From Bacteroidota bacterium (lineage in GTDB: Bacteria > Bacteroidota > Bacteroidia > Chitinophagales > Chitinophagaceae): a DNA stretch of 23,879 bases. Positions 16,071 to 22,167 of the stretch are shown in pieces. The notes beneath the pieces are model-generated. The model was not told the DNA's origin and ran no database searches. It worked only from the letters and a program-made list of their open reading frames with translations. The stretch spans positions 1-23,879 of the forward strand of contig JAEZIL010000029.1 of assembly GCA_023436685.1 (NCBI GenBank), written 5' to 3'. The position numbers and the translations under genes were made by a program. Positions within the stretch are counted from its first letter, which is position 1, and each line of letters starts with the position of its first letter.

Positions 16071-16618
16071 TGCGTACAGTATTACTGATAGTGTTATTGT
16101 TATTTCTTGTGCTGGCAATAGCCGGCAACACATGGCATATTAAGAATAAGCCATACAACTTAAGAAACAAGGAAACAGCACTGCTTAAGCAACTGGGGGA
16201 TTCTGCTTTGGCTCATGGCGATATGCCCATATCAGCAATATTGCTTTATGATGATAAGATATTAGCCAGCGGCTACAATGATATGTTTGCACATAATAAT
16301 ATAAGCGGACATGCAGAAATCAACGCATTGGAAAGTGCTACCAAGAGGATAGGACTTGATTCATTCCTGAAACTGGATAGAGAAAAAATATTATTGCTAA
16401 CCACATGGGAGCCCTGTGATATGTGCAGTGGTGCAATAGTACAATACAACATCCGGCATGTGGCTGTCGTAAAAACAAAGTCTTTAAAGCACAAATGGCA
16501 ACAGTGGAAGAAAAAAGCACATTACAAATGGAACCTGCAAACAGCATCTCCCGATACTTTGCAGGACTATTTATTTAGAAAACATCCTGGATACGAAAGT
16601 CAGAAAAACAATTTATAG
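16070..16618 (+). CDS. Membrane-anchored cytidine/adenosine deaminase-fold protein
   Basis: 182 residues. One N-terminal hydrophobic segment (residues 4-19) precedes a zinc-dependent deaminase domain. The zinc and proton-shuttle residues are His81-Ala-Glu83 (GHAEINAL) and Pro115-Cys116-Asp-Met-Cys119 (WEPCDMC), as in the TadA/guanine/CMP-deaminase group. More positive residues follow the hydrophobic segment (HIKNKPYNLRNK) than precede it, so the catalytic domain may face the cytoplasm; this is a rule-of-thumb inference. Members hydrolytically deaminate bases, nucleosides or nucleotides. A membrane anchor is unusual and, with the operon, suggests action on a membrane-linked substrate. The stop abuts the stop of the convergent lipoprotein gene. 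Confidence 0.85.
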   Translation: MRTVLLIVLLLFLVLAIAGNTWHIKNKPYNLRNKETALLKQLGDSALAHGDMPISAILLYDDKILASGYNDMFAHNNISGHAEINALESATKRIGLDSFLKLDREKILLLTTWEPCDMCSGAIVQYNIRHVAVVKTKSLKHKWQQWKKKAHYKWNLQTASPDTLQDYLFRKHPGYESQKNNL

Positions 16619-17125
16619 CTAATTGTCCGCAGCCATCTCATTACCTGCCACATAAATATTTGCAGCAGTGCCGGGCGATGAATCGCGCGTGGTAGAAATA
16701 ACCAGTTTTTGTCCTTCCAATACAATATACTGCACACGCTCTGCGTATGTATAATAGCCGTTTTTAGTTTGTAAAGGCAGATCGATACTGAACCCCTCGG
16801 TTTTAATAGTTAGCTTAGGGAGATTGTTGGAAGGGATGCCGGCTGATAGATAGTCGACAATTAGATAATGCCCTTTTGAAGGTGTTAATTCGATTGGCTT
16901 ATCGTTGTTAGAGGTTTTCACGAAAGGTTTAGATCTCTTCGCAGTCTGTGGTACAGAAACCACAGCTACCTTTTGCACTTCAGGTGCGTTCTCAACACTT
17001 ACAGGTAAAGCTTCCCTGGCCTCGTTTATAACTTTTACTGAAGGCGTACCTTCTATCCGCACCACTTTGCATGAGCCAAGTGTTAAAATAGATAAAGTGG
17101 CAAAATAGGCAAGTTTCATAAGCAT
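16619..17125 (-). CDS. Lipoprotein of unknown function
   Basis: 168 residues from MLMKLAYF (an alternative ATG two codons later, 17119, is equally good). The signal peptide ends in the lipobox LGSC, so the lipidated Cys is about residue 19. A Pro/Val/Ala linker (about 40-75) precedes a beta-rich domain (HYLIVDYLSAGIP, FSIDLPLQTKNGYYTYAERVQYIVLEGQKLVISTT). I do not recognise the family. It converges with the deaminase gene: the two stop codons are adjacent without any spacer. It is probably anchored in the outer membrane. Confidence 0.7.
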   Translation of the reverse strand: MLMKLAYFATLSILTLGSCKVVRIEGTPSVKVINEAREALPVSVENAPEVQKVAVVSVPQTAKRSKPFVKTSNNDKPIELTPSKGHYLIVDYLSAGIPSNNLPKLTIKTEGFSIDLPLQTKNGYYTYAERVQYIVLEGQKLVISTTRDSSPGTAANIYVAGNEMAADN

Positions 17126-17188
17126 AGCTATATATTACCCAATATAATCATAGCTATTTGTTAGTGCAACAATTTTAATATAGATAAT

Positions 17189-17422
17189 TTATTCCGGGCT
17201 TGTAGAATCGAGGATAGAATTAAGACTATTGCTATCTACCACATATTGTTGTTCAATTATCCCCCCAATAGAATCATCGTTAACCGGGGTAATATTGTTA
17301 AGTTCATTATTAGCATTATTATTCAGGTCAGATGAATCAGTAGTATTATAACTTTCACCTACGTCGCCACTTCCACAACTTAGCATAAAAAAGACAAGTA
17401 ATACTAACGATAAAAATTTCAT
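17189..17422 (-). CDS. Short Asn/Asp-rich lipoprotein
   Basis: 77 residues from MKFLSLVLLVFFMLSC, which is a signal peptide with lipobox LSC; an upstream in-frame Met at 17455 is ignored. After the Cys the sequence is acidic and low-complexity (GSGDVGESYNTTDSSDLNNN, then NITPVNDDSIGG), without any Lys or Arg. Likely a small acidic lipid-anchored spacer-type protein. Function unknown. It lies 63 bases upstream of the larger lipoprotein gene on the same strand. Confidence 0.5.
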   Translation of the reverse strand: MKFLSLVLLVFFMLSCGSGDVGESYNTTDSSDLNNNANNELNNITPVNDDSIGGIIEQQYVVDSNSLNSILDSTSPE

Positions 17423-17430
17423 GGTTACGG

Positions 17431-17469
17431 TTTTGCTAATAAGCAAAAATCGCATGCCATTACAGGCAT
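17431..17469. repeat. Two adjacent small inverted repeats upstream of the short lipoprotein gene
   Basis: TTTTGCT-AATA-AGCAAAA (17431-17448) is a perfect 7-bp hairpin with a 4-base loop. ATGCC (17454-17458) and GGCAT (17465-17469) pair across six bases. Both lie in the leader of the short lipoprotein gene (start 17422). They could be regulatory, but are short enough to be chance. Confidence 0.3.
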
Positions 17470-17541
17470 TTGTAAGGTTTCTATATATTTATATAGTCGT
17501 CCATCCACTTTTCTTTCAATTAGCATTATAACTTTTACCCT

Positions 17542-18654
17542 ATGAGCCTAAATTATTTTTTTGTCCCCATGTGGATGTTGCTATTGTTTACAGCACTACC
17601 GGTAGCAGCACAAGAGCATGGTGAAATTTTGATGAGCCCGGTAAAATTTGGCTCCTATAATAAAGCGGACTATAGCGAACTAATTATACTTAGCGAAAAA
17701 TGGGACACACTACAGTATAAAAAAATTGACGGTGTTTTTTTATCGAGTTTCAATAGGTGGAGTACAGCTAATGGCATAAGATATACTTACTACATGCAGG
17801 ATACAAATGCTTATGTACCAATAGGTACGCGCATTACATCGGGCCACATGGTTGTTGCCGATGAGCATCTGAACGTGTTAAATAAACTGTACATGTTGCC
17901 GCATGGCCGCGTAACGGGTACTAATAATACAGTTGATGGCCACGACTTTATTTACCTGAGTGACGACCATTATATTCTTCTATGCTATAACGAAGAGATC
18001 CGAAATAATATTCCTGCTGGTTTAAGACCATCAATAAATGTACGGGTAATATCATCGGTAATACAAGAAGTAAAAGATGGTAAAGTTATATGGCAATGGG
18101 ACAGTGCCGACTATCCGGAACTTTACGCTGCAAGCCGAATGAATAATGACTTTGGTGATACTGCTAAGGCACAAGACTATCTGCACGTAAACTCCATTTT
18201 TATCGACCCTAAAGATCATAATCTCATTGTTTCATGTAAGAATAGCAACCAGATATTGAAGCTAGACAGAAAAAAAGGAAGTATAATTTGGCGTTTGGGA
18301 GGTGATAGCAGCGATTTTTCAATGGCACCCGAACAAAAATTCATTCACCAGCACCATGTTACAATTACAAAAGACAGGAAGATTTTACTATTTGATAATG
18401 GGGATGAGCATAGGCCTAGTTCGAGAGTGCTAGCGTTAAGAATAAATGAAAAAAAGCGGCAAATAACTGAATTTCGCAGCATACCACTTAATGGTTTATA
18501 TACGCCTGCTGCCGGCTCAGTGCAAAAAACAGGATACACCTATTTTGTTAGTACGGGTACAGCTGCTACTGTTCTTGAAATAGATGTGCAAACCATTGAA
18601 ATAAAGAGCAGTAAACATTTACCATATGGTAGCTATCGCGTTTTAAAATATTGA
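17542..18654 (+). CDS. Exported arylsulfotransferase (ASST)-family beta-propeller protein
   Basis: 370 residues with a signal peptide cleaved near Ala23 (LPVAAQ). The pattern fits PAPS-independent bacterial arylsulfotransferases, periplasmic six-bladed propellers that move sulfate between phenols through a sulfo-His. The residues expected for the active site are visible: His134 (DGHDF), His215 (YLHVNSI), Arg251 (WRLGG) and His271/272 (HQHHVTI). NQILKLDRKKGSIIWRLGG is the typical blade. It is shorter than E. coli-type AssT and lacks an obvious DsbL/DsbI partner. It is not in the polysaccharide operon but lies 0.9 kb after it, so a role in that pathway is only a possibility. Family confident, activity inferred. 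Confidence 0.82.
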   Translation: MSLNYFFVPMWMLLLFTALPVAAQEHGEILMSPVKFGSYNKADYSELIILSEKWDTLQYKKIDGVFLSSFNRWSTANGIRYTYYMQDTNAYVPIGTRITSGHMVVADEHLNVLNKLYMLPHGRVTGTNNTVDGHDFIYLSDDHYILLCYNEEIRNNIPAGLRPSINVRVISSVIQEVKDGKVIWQWDSADYPELYAASRMNNDFGDTAKAQDYLHVNSIFIDPKDHNLIVSCKNSNQILKLDRKKGSIIWRLGGDSSDFSMAPEQKFIHQHHVTITKDRKILLFDNGDEHRPSSRVLALRINEKKRQITEFRSIPLNGLYTPAAGSVQKTGYTYFVSTGTAATVLEIDVQTIEIKSSKHLPYGSYRVLKY

Positions 18655-18725
18655 AACAGCTCACGGAATATTGTTGGCATATTCTTTTTGCGCATGAAGC
18701 ATAACTAACCTTAAAACTATTAACT

Positions 18726-18908
18726 ATGGATGACTTAAGTAAAAGAGGGCCACAAGATCGTAGCAGGATCAATGTGAATGAAGAACACGAATTAAGGTAC
18801 TGGACTGAAACATTAAATGTAAGCGCCAGCGAGTTGCGCGAAATTGTACAGCGAGTAGGTGTAAATGTTGATGATGTACGCAACGCTTTAAAAGAGAGAA
18901 GCAGATAA
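18726..18908 (+). CDS. DUF3606 domain protein (60 aa)
   Basis: A 60-residue stand-alone protein matching the DUF3606 pattern: DRSRINVNEEHELRYWTETL, then SASELREIVQRVGVNVDDVRNAL. This is a small helical domain whose function is not known. It is 71 bases downstream of the arylsulfotransferase-like gene on the same strand and is followed by a perfect palindromic terminator. It has one ATG start and no obvious metal or nucleotide motif. Confidence 0.75.
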   Translation: MDDLSKRGPQDRSRINVNEEHELRYWTETLNVSASELREIVQRVGVNVDDVRNALKERSR

Positions 18909-18914
18909 TTTTCC

Positions 18915-18944
18915 CAATAAAGGCTGCAATTGCAGCCTTTATTG
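18915..18944. terminator. Bidirectional terminator, 30-base perfect palindrome
   Basis: The stretch is a perfect palindrome with arms such as AATAAAGGCTGCAAT and its exact complement. A/T-rich flanks on both sides would serve both the DUF3606 gene (plus) and the thioredoxin gene (minus). The thioredoxin stop codon (18939-18941) lies inside the right arm. Confidence 0.8.
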
Positions 18945-19238
18945 ATATCTTTCTATAACTTGCTCTAGCTGCTTTGCAGGTACTACCCCGCTTTGCCGCC
19001 ATTGTACAGCACCATTTTTAAATAATATTAATGTAGGTACTCCCTGTATCTGAAACTGGGATGCTATAGCAGGATTTTTATCTATATCTATTTTCACTAT
19101 AGTCGCTTTATCACCTATTTTCGATTTCAAATCTTCCAGTATAGGCTTCATCATTTTGCAAGGGCCACACCATTCAGCAAAGAAATCTACTAGCACTGGC
19201 TGTTGCTGATTAATAAGTTTTGAGAAAGGCAGCGACAT
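18939..19238 (-). CDS. Thioredoxin
   Basis: 99 residues from MSLPFSKL; an extended frame to 19304 adds a stretch with no family resemblance and a -7 element (19257-19264) inside it, so the shorter start is right. [12 protein letters not shown] holds the redox CGPC (Cys29/Cys32 region), [21 protein letters not shown] gives the conserved cis-Pro76, and the fold is complete. It reduces protein disulfides in the cytoplasm. No signal peptide. It is upstream of nothing on its strand and shares a palindromic terminator with the DUF3606 gene. Confidence 0.93.
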   Translation of the reverse strand: MSLPFSKLINQQQPVLVDFFAEWCGPCKMMKPILEDLKSKIGDKATIVKIDIDKNPAIASQFQIQGVPTLILFKNGAVQWRQSGVVPAKQLEQVIERYQ

Positions 19239-19256
19239 ATAATAATAATATTTACA

Positions 19257-19264
19257 CAAAGATA
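19257..19264 (-). promoter_or_regulatory. -7 element of the thioredoxin promoter
   Basis: The minus strand reads TATCTTTG, a perfect TAnnTTTG -7 element, 18 bases before the thioredoxin ATG. A clear TTTG -33 element is not visible at 19-20 bases upstream. Predicted leader roughly 13 bases. Confidence 0.5.
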
Positions 19265-19320
19265 AGATAAAGCCATATGAGTAACCTTCAGCACGTACAG
19301 CCAAAAATGAGGTATACTAC

Positions 19321-20034
19321 CTAAGTAATACGCAGTGTGTTGATAGCTTTTACCCAAGACTGTTTGTTGCAACGACTACATTTCTTACCCACTGTTAACT
19401 CTTCTACACAACCACAATATGTGCAAGCATATTTACCAGGTATTGGTATATCACTATTCATTTTCCCGTATGGCTTTGGCAATACCGGCATACCATACTG
19501 CACCTTATCATCTGCGAAAAAGAAGAAGCTTACAGTGCCGTTGGTTTCAAGTATAGCTGTACGTACCTGGCCAAGATGTTCGATATTCTGTTGACGCATT
19601 TCGGAAAGAAATTCATCTTTAGCAAACGTATGCCTATCCTCATGCTTCAACACAAAAAGACCATCTTCAATAATATATTCAGGATCGCCTTCAAAAACCG
19701 ACTCTACCGTTTCCCATTTCATCACGGCCCAGGTTATTATTCTATAAATGGCAATGATAGTAAGGAGAACCAGTAGGCAGGGAACAATTGCTATATCCTG
19801 GTTAAACATAGGGTCGCCGGCGGCTGAACCGAAGCTTATGATAATAGCCACTTCGAATAAAGACAATTGCCGTACACCCTTTTTCCCCGATAAACGAAGC
19901 AGAAGCAAAACCAGTACAAACATGATGAGGGTGCGTAACCCGATCTCTGCGGCATAAGTCCAGTCCAGTTCATTAATAAAAACCTTACTCCAGTCCATAT
20001 TCTTTATTGCACGCATTACAAGCATCATGCCCAC
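19321..20034 (-). CDS. YetF/DUF421 membrane protein with C-terminal zinc ribbon
   Basis: 237 residues. Residues 33-48 and about 80-100 are membrane segments, and RTLIMFVLVLLLLRLSGKKGVRQLSLFEVAIIISFGSAAGDP is the DUF421/YetF signature. A soluble domain follows (about 108-195, ending in GKMNSDIPIPGKYA). The end adds a zinc ribbon: Cys204, Cys207 (CTYCGC) and Cys219, Cys222 (CSRC), plus Cys209. This lies beyond the usual DUF421 length as I know it; the role is unknown. Bacillus YetF-type proteins contribute to spore germination or stress, but no such role should be assumed here. Several Met codons crowd the N-terminus, so the start is uncertain by up to seven codons. Confidence 0.82.
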   Translation of the reverse strand: MGMMLVMRAIKNMDWSKVFINELDWTYAAEIGLRTLIMFVLVLLLLRLSGKKGVRQLSLFEVAIIISFGSAAGDPMFNQDIAIVPCLLVLLTIIAIYRIITWAVMKWETVESVFEGDPEYIIEDGLFVLKHEDRHTFAKDEFLSEMRQQNIEHLGQVRTAILETNGTVSFFFFADDKVQYGMPVLPKPYGKMNSDIPIPGKYACTYCGCVEELTVGKKCSRCNKQSWVKAINTLRIT

Positions 20035-20077
20035 AAAGTGACCGTGATATTTAAACGGATTTTCAGCCTAAAACGAC

Positions 20078-20104
20078 AAAACCCGCTCATTTTGAGCGGG
20101 TTTT
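20078..20104 (-). terminator. Terminator of tRNA-Leu
   Basis: Stem CCCGCTCA / TGAGCGGG (20082-20089 and 20093-20100) with a 3-base loop is flanked by A-tracts and T-tracts on both strands, so it can end transcripts in either direction. On the minus strand it lies 7 bases after the tRNA 3' end and 44 bases before the YetF gene. Confidence 0.85.
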
Positions 20105-20110
20105 TTGAGA

Positions 20111-20197
20111 TGGTGCCCAGGAATGGATTCGAACCATCACACCCTTGCGAGCGCTGCGACCTGAACACAGTGCGTCTACCAATTTCGCCACCTGGGC
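20111..20197 (-). tRNA. tRNA-Leu, anticodon CAG
   Basis: An 87-base cloverleaf on the minus strand. The acceptor GCCCAGG (20191-20197) pairs with CCTGGGC (20115-20121 on the complement), followed by discriminator A and an encoded CCA (20111-20113). The anticodon stem is CTGTG/CGCAG with loop TTCAGGT, giving CAG and reading CUG codons. The long variable arm (CGCTCGCAAGGGTG) is as expected for a leucine tRNA. The T loop reads GGTTCGAATCC. It has its own promoter and terminator and is monocistronic. Confidence 0.96.
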
Positions 20198-20224
20198 ATC
20201 TGCTTCTTTAAGAACTTAGGGGTG

Positions 20225-20256
20225 CAAAGATAATAGCCTAATACTTAACTAACAAA
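20225..20256 (-). promoter_or_regulatory. Promoter of tRNA-Leu
   Basis: On the minus strand TTTG (20253-20256), exactly 20 bases, then TATCTTTG (20225-20232): a near-perfect match to the Bacteroidetes housekeeping sigma consensus and the clearest promoter in the window. It lies between the LuxE-like stop and the tRNA. Confidence 0.8.
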
Positions 20257-20270
20257 CTGTTTTTATTTTT

Positions 20271-21251
20271 TCATACGGCCATCAGGCTACACCCTCTCAA
20301 GGCAGCATGATCTACCCTGCCTAGTACCTCAAAACTTCCATCGTGATGAATTGTGCCTATATCTTCTGTAGCAATAAATGAACATGAGTAAATATTAGCC
20401 AGATCGACAATATTAAGACAGCCAGTACCATAACTTTTAACATCCAACGGATCATTAATATCTCTGACAAGGGCTTTAAATGAAGTTGTAGGGTAAAATA
20501 TACCATCTGATAGCGCATATGCCTGCGACAATAATTCTGTCATTCCATATTCAGAATGAATATGGTTAAGTTGCCATTTTTGCTTTAGAAAATCGTGCAC
20601 TTGCCCGCGTGTCCATTCTTCGCGCCGCCCCTTCATTCCGCCTGTTTCCATAACTGTAGTATTGCTTAGTTTCATTGAATAAGCTGACGCAAAATCGAGC
20701 AAGGCAAAAGTAACACCCAGCAACAGTGCCTTTTGCCCACTGTCTTCCAGTGCCTGTAAGGTATTGTTCAATTTTTCCCATTCATCCAGATAAAAACCAT
20801 TAGCAGCATGATTACTCTCCCTCATCAACACTTTGGCCATATGTACCAATGAGGCGTTTTTACGTTCCAGGTAGGAAGGCAATAAAGCAAGTATTGCATA
20901 TTGCGACGGCTCGCCATAAAACTGTTTAAAACCACTCAAAAGGCTCTGTTCATAAACCTGCTCATCGGCCACATAATGCCTGCTAGGAATATCGCCGGTA
21001 GTGCCACTACTTTCAAATGTTAATACCGGCTTAGTTGCCGAACTAATAACTTTATGTGTTTTAAAAAACGAAATAGGCAAAAAAGGAATTTGCTTCAACT
21101 CTTTTACGTTACCAGGATCTACCCCTAGCGCATCAACAAAATCACGATAGATGAGAATATTATGATACTGAAATTGAAACAGCTGAAGCGCAATAGAATT
21201 AAAGTTTTCTGCGTTTATTTCCTGAAGGTATTGTGGACTATTTAACGCCAT
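20271..21251 (-). CDS. LuxE-like acyl-protein synthetase / acyl-adenylate enzyme
   Basis: 326 residues of the ANL/LuxE type. Residues 81-86 read SSGTTG, the phosphate-binding P-loop of adenylate-forming enzymes, within LTFESSGTTGDIPS. HSEYGMTELLSQAY and GRVDHAALRGCSLM near the C-terminus match the LuxE-type domain (PF04443 as I know it). Such proteins activate a fatty acid or aryl acid with ATP and pass it to a Cys of themselves or a partner. The Cys in ALRGCSLM is a candidate. No lux genes are nearby and no partner reductase or carrier protein is visible, so its substrate is unknown. It is divergent from the lipoprotein gene. Confidence 0.8.
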   Translation of the reverse strand: MALNSPQYLQEINAENFNSIALQLFQFQYHNILIYRDFVDALGVDPGNVKELKQIPFLPISFFKTHKVISSATKPVLTFESSGTTGDIPSRHYVADEQVYEQSLLSGFKQFYGEPSQYAILALLPSYLERKNASLVHMAKVLMRESNHAANGFYLDEWEKLNNTLQALEDSGQKALLLGVTFALLDFASAYSMKLSNTTVMETGGMKGRREEWTRGQVHDFLKQKWQLNHIHSEYGMTELLSQAYALSDGIFYPTTSFKALVRDINDPLDVKSYGTGCLNIVDLANIYSCSFIATEDIGTIHHDGSFEVLGRVDHAALRGCSLMAV

Positions 21252-21269
21252 TTTATACGACGTATTGAT

Positions 21270-21277
21270 TAACTTTG
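21270..21277 (+). promoter_or_regulatory. -7 element very close to the lipoprotein start codon
   Basis: TAACTTTG is a perfect TAnnTTTG element ending 6 bases before the ATG at 21284. Transcription would begin within a few bases of the start codon, giving an almost leaderless mRNA. No clear -33 TTTG is seen at the usual spacing. Confidence 0.5.
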
Positions 21278-21283
21278 GTATGT

Positions 21284-21763
21284 ATGATAAAATTATTAAG
21301 TATTACAGCCCTATTTAGCTTATTCCTGGTATCGTGCAGTAAAAATAATACGGCGCCCGAAGCTCCTATCATAAGCCTGCTAGGTATTTCTCCTAACACT
21401 GTACGCTCTGGAATGATCGAAGATACACTAATTATATCTTTGAAAATTAGCGACCAAAACGCTGACCTGGGTAATGATGAGAATGGTGCACGACCCGATG
21501 TAATACTTGTGGACAGCCGTAACACCGGTTCGCCCGATGATACCCTGAGATTATATTTACCCCCTATACCCAACGAGATAAAAGATGCCAGCAAAGGAAT
21601 CTCGGGCACAGCAAATATCATTTTAAGTGCAGGGCTTTATCTGTTTCAGCGAGATGACCATCCGGACGGAGACACACTGCATTTTGATATACATGTGCTT
21701 GATCGCGCTGGTAATAAGAGCAATCATGTAGTTACGCCCGACATATACATAAAACCGGAATAA
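21284..21763 (+). CDS. Lipoprotein with Ig-like beta-sandwich
   Basis: 159 residues from the ATG at 21284; an in-frame TTG three codons earlier (21275) lies inside the promoter element, so it is rejected. The signal peptide MIKLLSITALFSLFLVSC ends in lipobox VSC. The mature part is a single beta-sandwich-like domain (APIISLLGISPNTV, LIISLKISDQNADLG, then LHFDIHVLDRAGNKSNHVVTPDIYIK). It resembles extracellular Ig-like/cadherin-type domains of Bacteroidetes lipoproteins, and the family is not named with certainty. The stop TAA is directly adjacent to the stop of the convergent receiver gene. Confidence 0.75.
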   Translation: MIKLLSITALFSLFLVSCSKNNTAPEAPIISLLGISPNTVRSGMIEDTLIISLKISDQNADLGNDENGARPDVILVDSRNTGSPDDTLRLYLPPIPNEIKDASKGISGTANIILSAGLYLFQRDDHPDGDTLHFDIHVLDRAGNKSNHVVTPDIYIKPE

Positions 21764-22159
21764 CTAAACAGTATGATGCTTACCAAGAATTGTCTTTAGA
21801 GCTTCAAACGTAAGTGGCTTAGGCAAAAATTGCTTTACAGCCGTATGCGTACTTGCCTTTTGCTTGTCGTCTTCATTTACTGTAGAGGAGTATATATATA
21901 TACAGTAATTTTTCTTTTTCTCTTCAGGCAGCTCTTCAAAAGCTTCTATAAACTGGAAACCCGACATGTAAGGCATCTGTATGTCTATAAGGATAGTAAC
22001 CTTTTCAAGAGCGTTATCCTTAATATAATTAAACGCTTCCTGTGCATATAGGAAAGACTTGAAGTGTATTTCAGGAGCTATACTTTTCAGCATTTTTTCG
22101 GCTATCATGCTGTTGAAAGAATAGTCGTCAACTATGATAAAATTTTTAACGTCACCCAT
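21764..22159 (-). CDS. Stand-alone response-regulator receiver protein
   Basis: 131 residues, receiver domain only. Acidic pair Asp11-Asp12 (IIVDDY), phospho-acceptor Asp59 in ILIDIQMPYMSG, Ser91 as the hydroxyl residue and Lys114 in LPKPL are all present, so it should be phosphorylatable. No output domain. It follows the REC-kinase hybrid gene by 8 bases on the same strand, so the two probably form one signalling unit, with the stand-alone receiver as a phosphoryl sink or relay to an unlinked target. Confidence 0.9.
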   Translation of the reverse strand: MGDVKNFIIVDDYSFNSMIAEKMLKSIAPEIHFKSFLYAQEAFNYIKDNALEKVTILIDIQMPYMSGFQFIEAFEELPEEKKKNYCIYIYSSTVNEDDKQKASTHTAVKQFLPKPLTFEALKTILGKHHTV

Positions 22160-22167
22160 TGCGTTCT

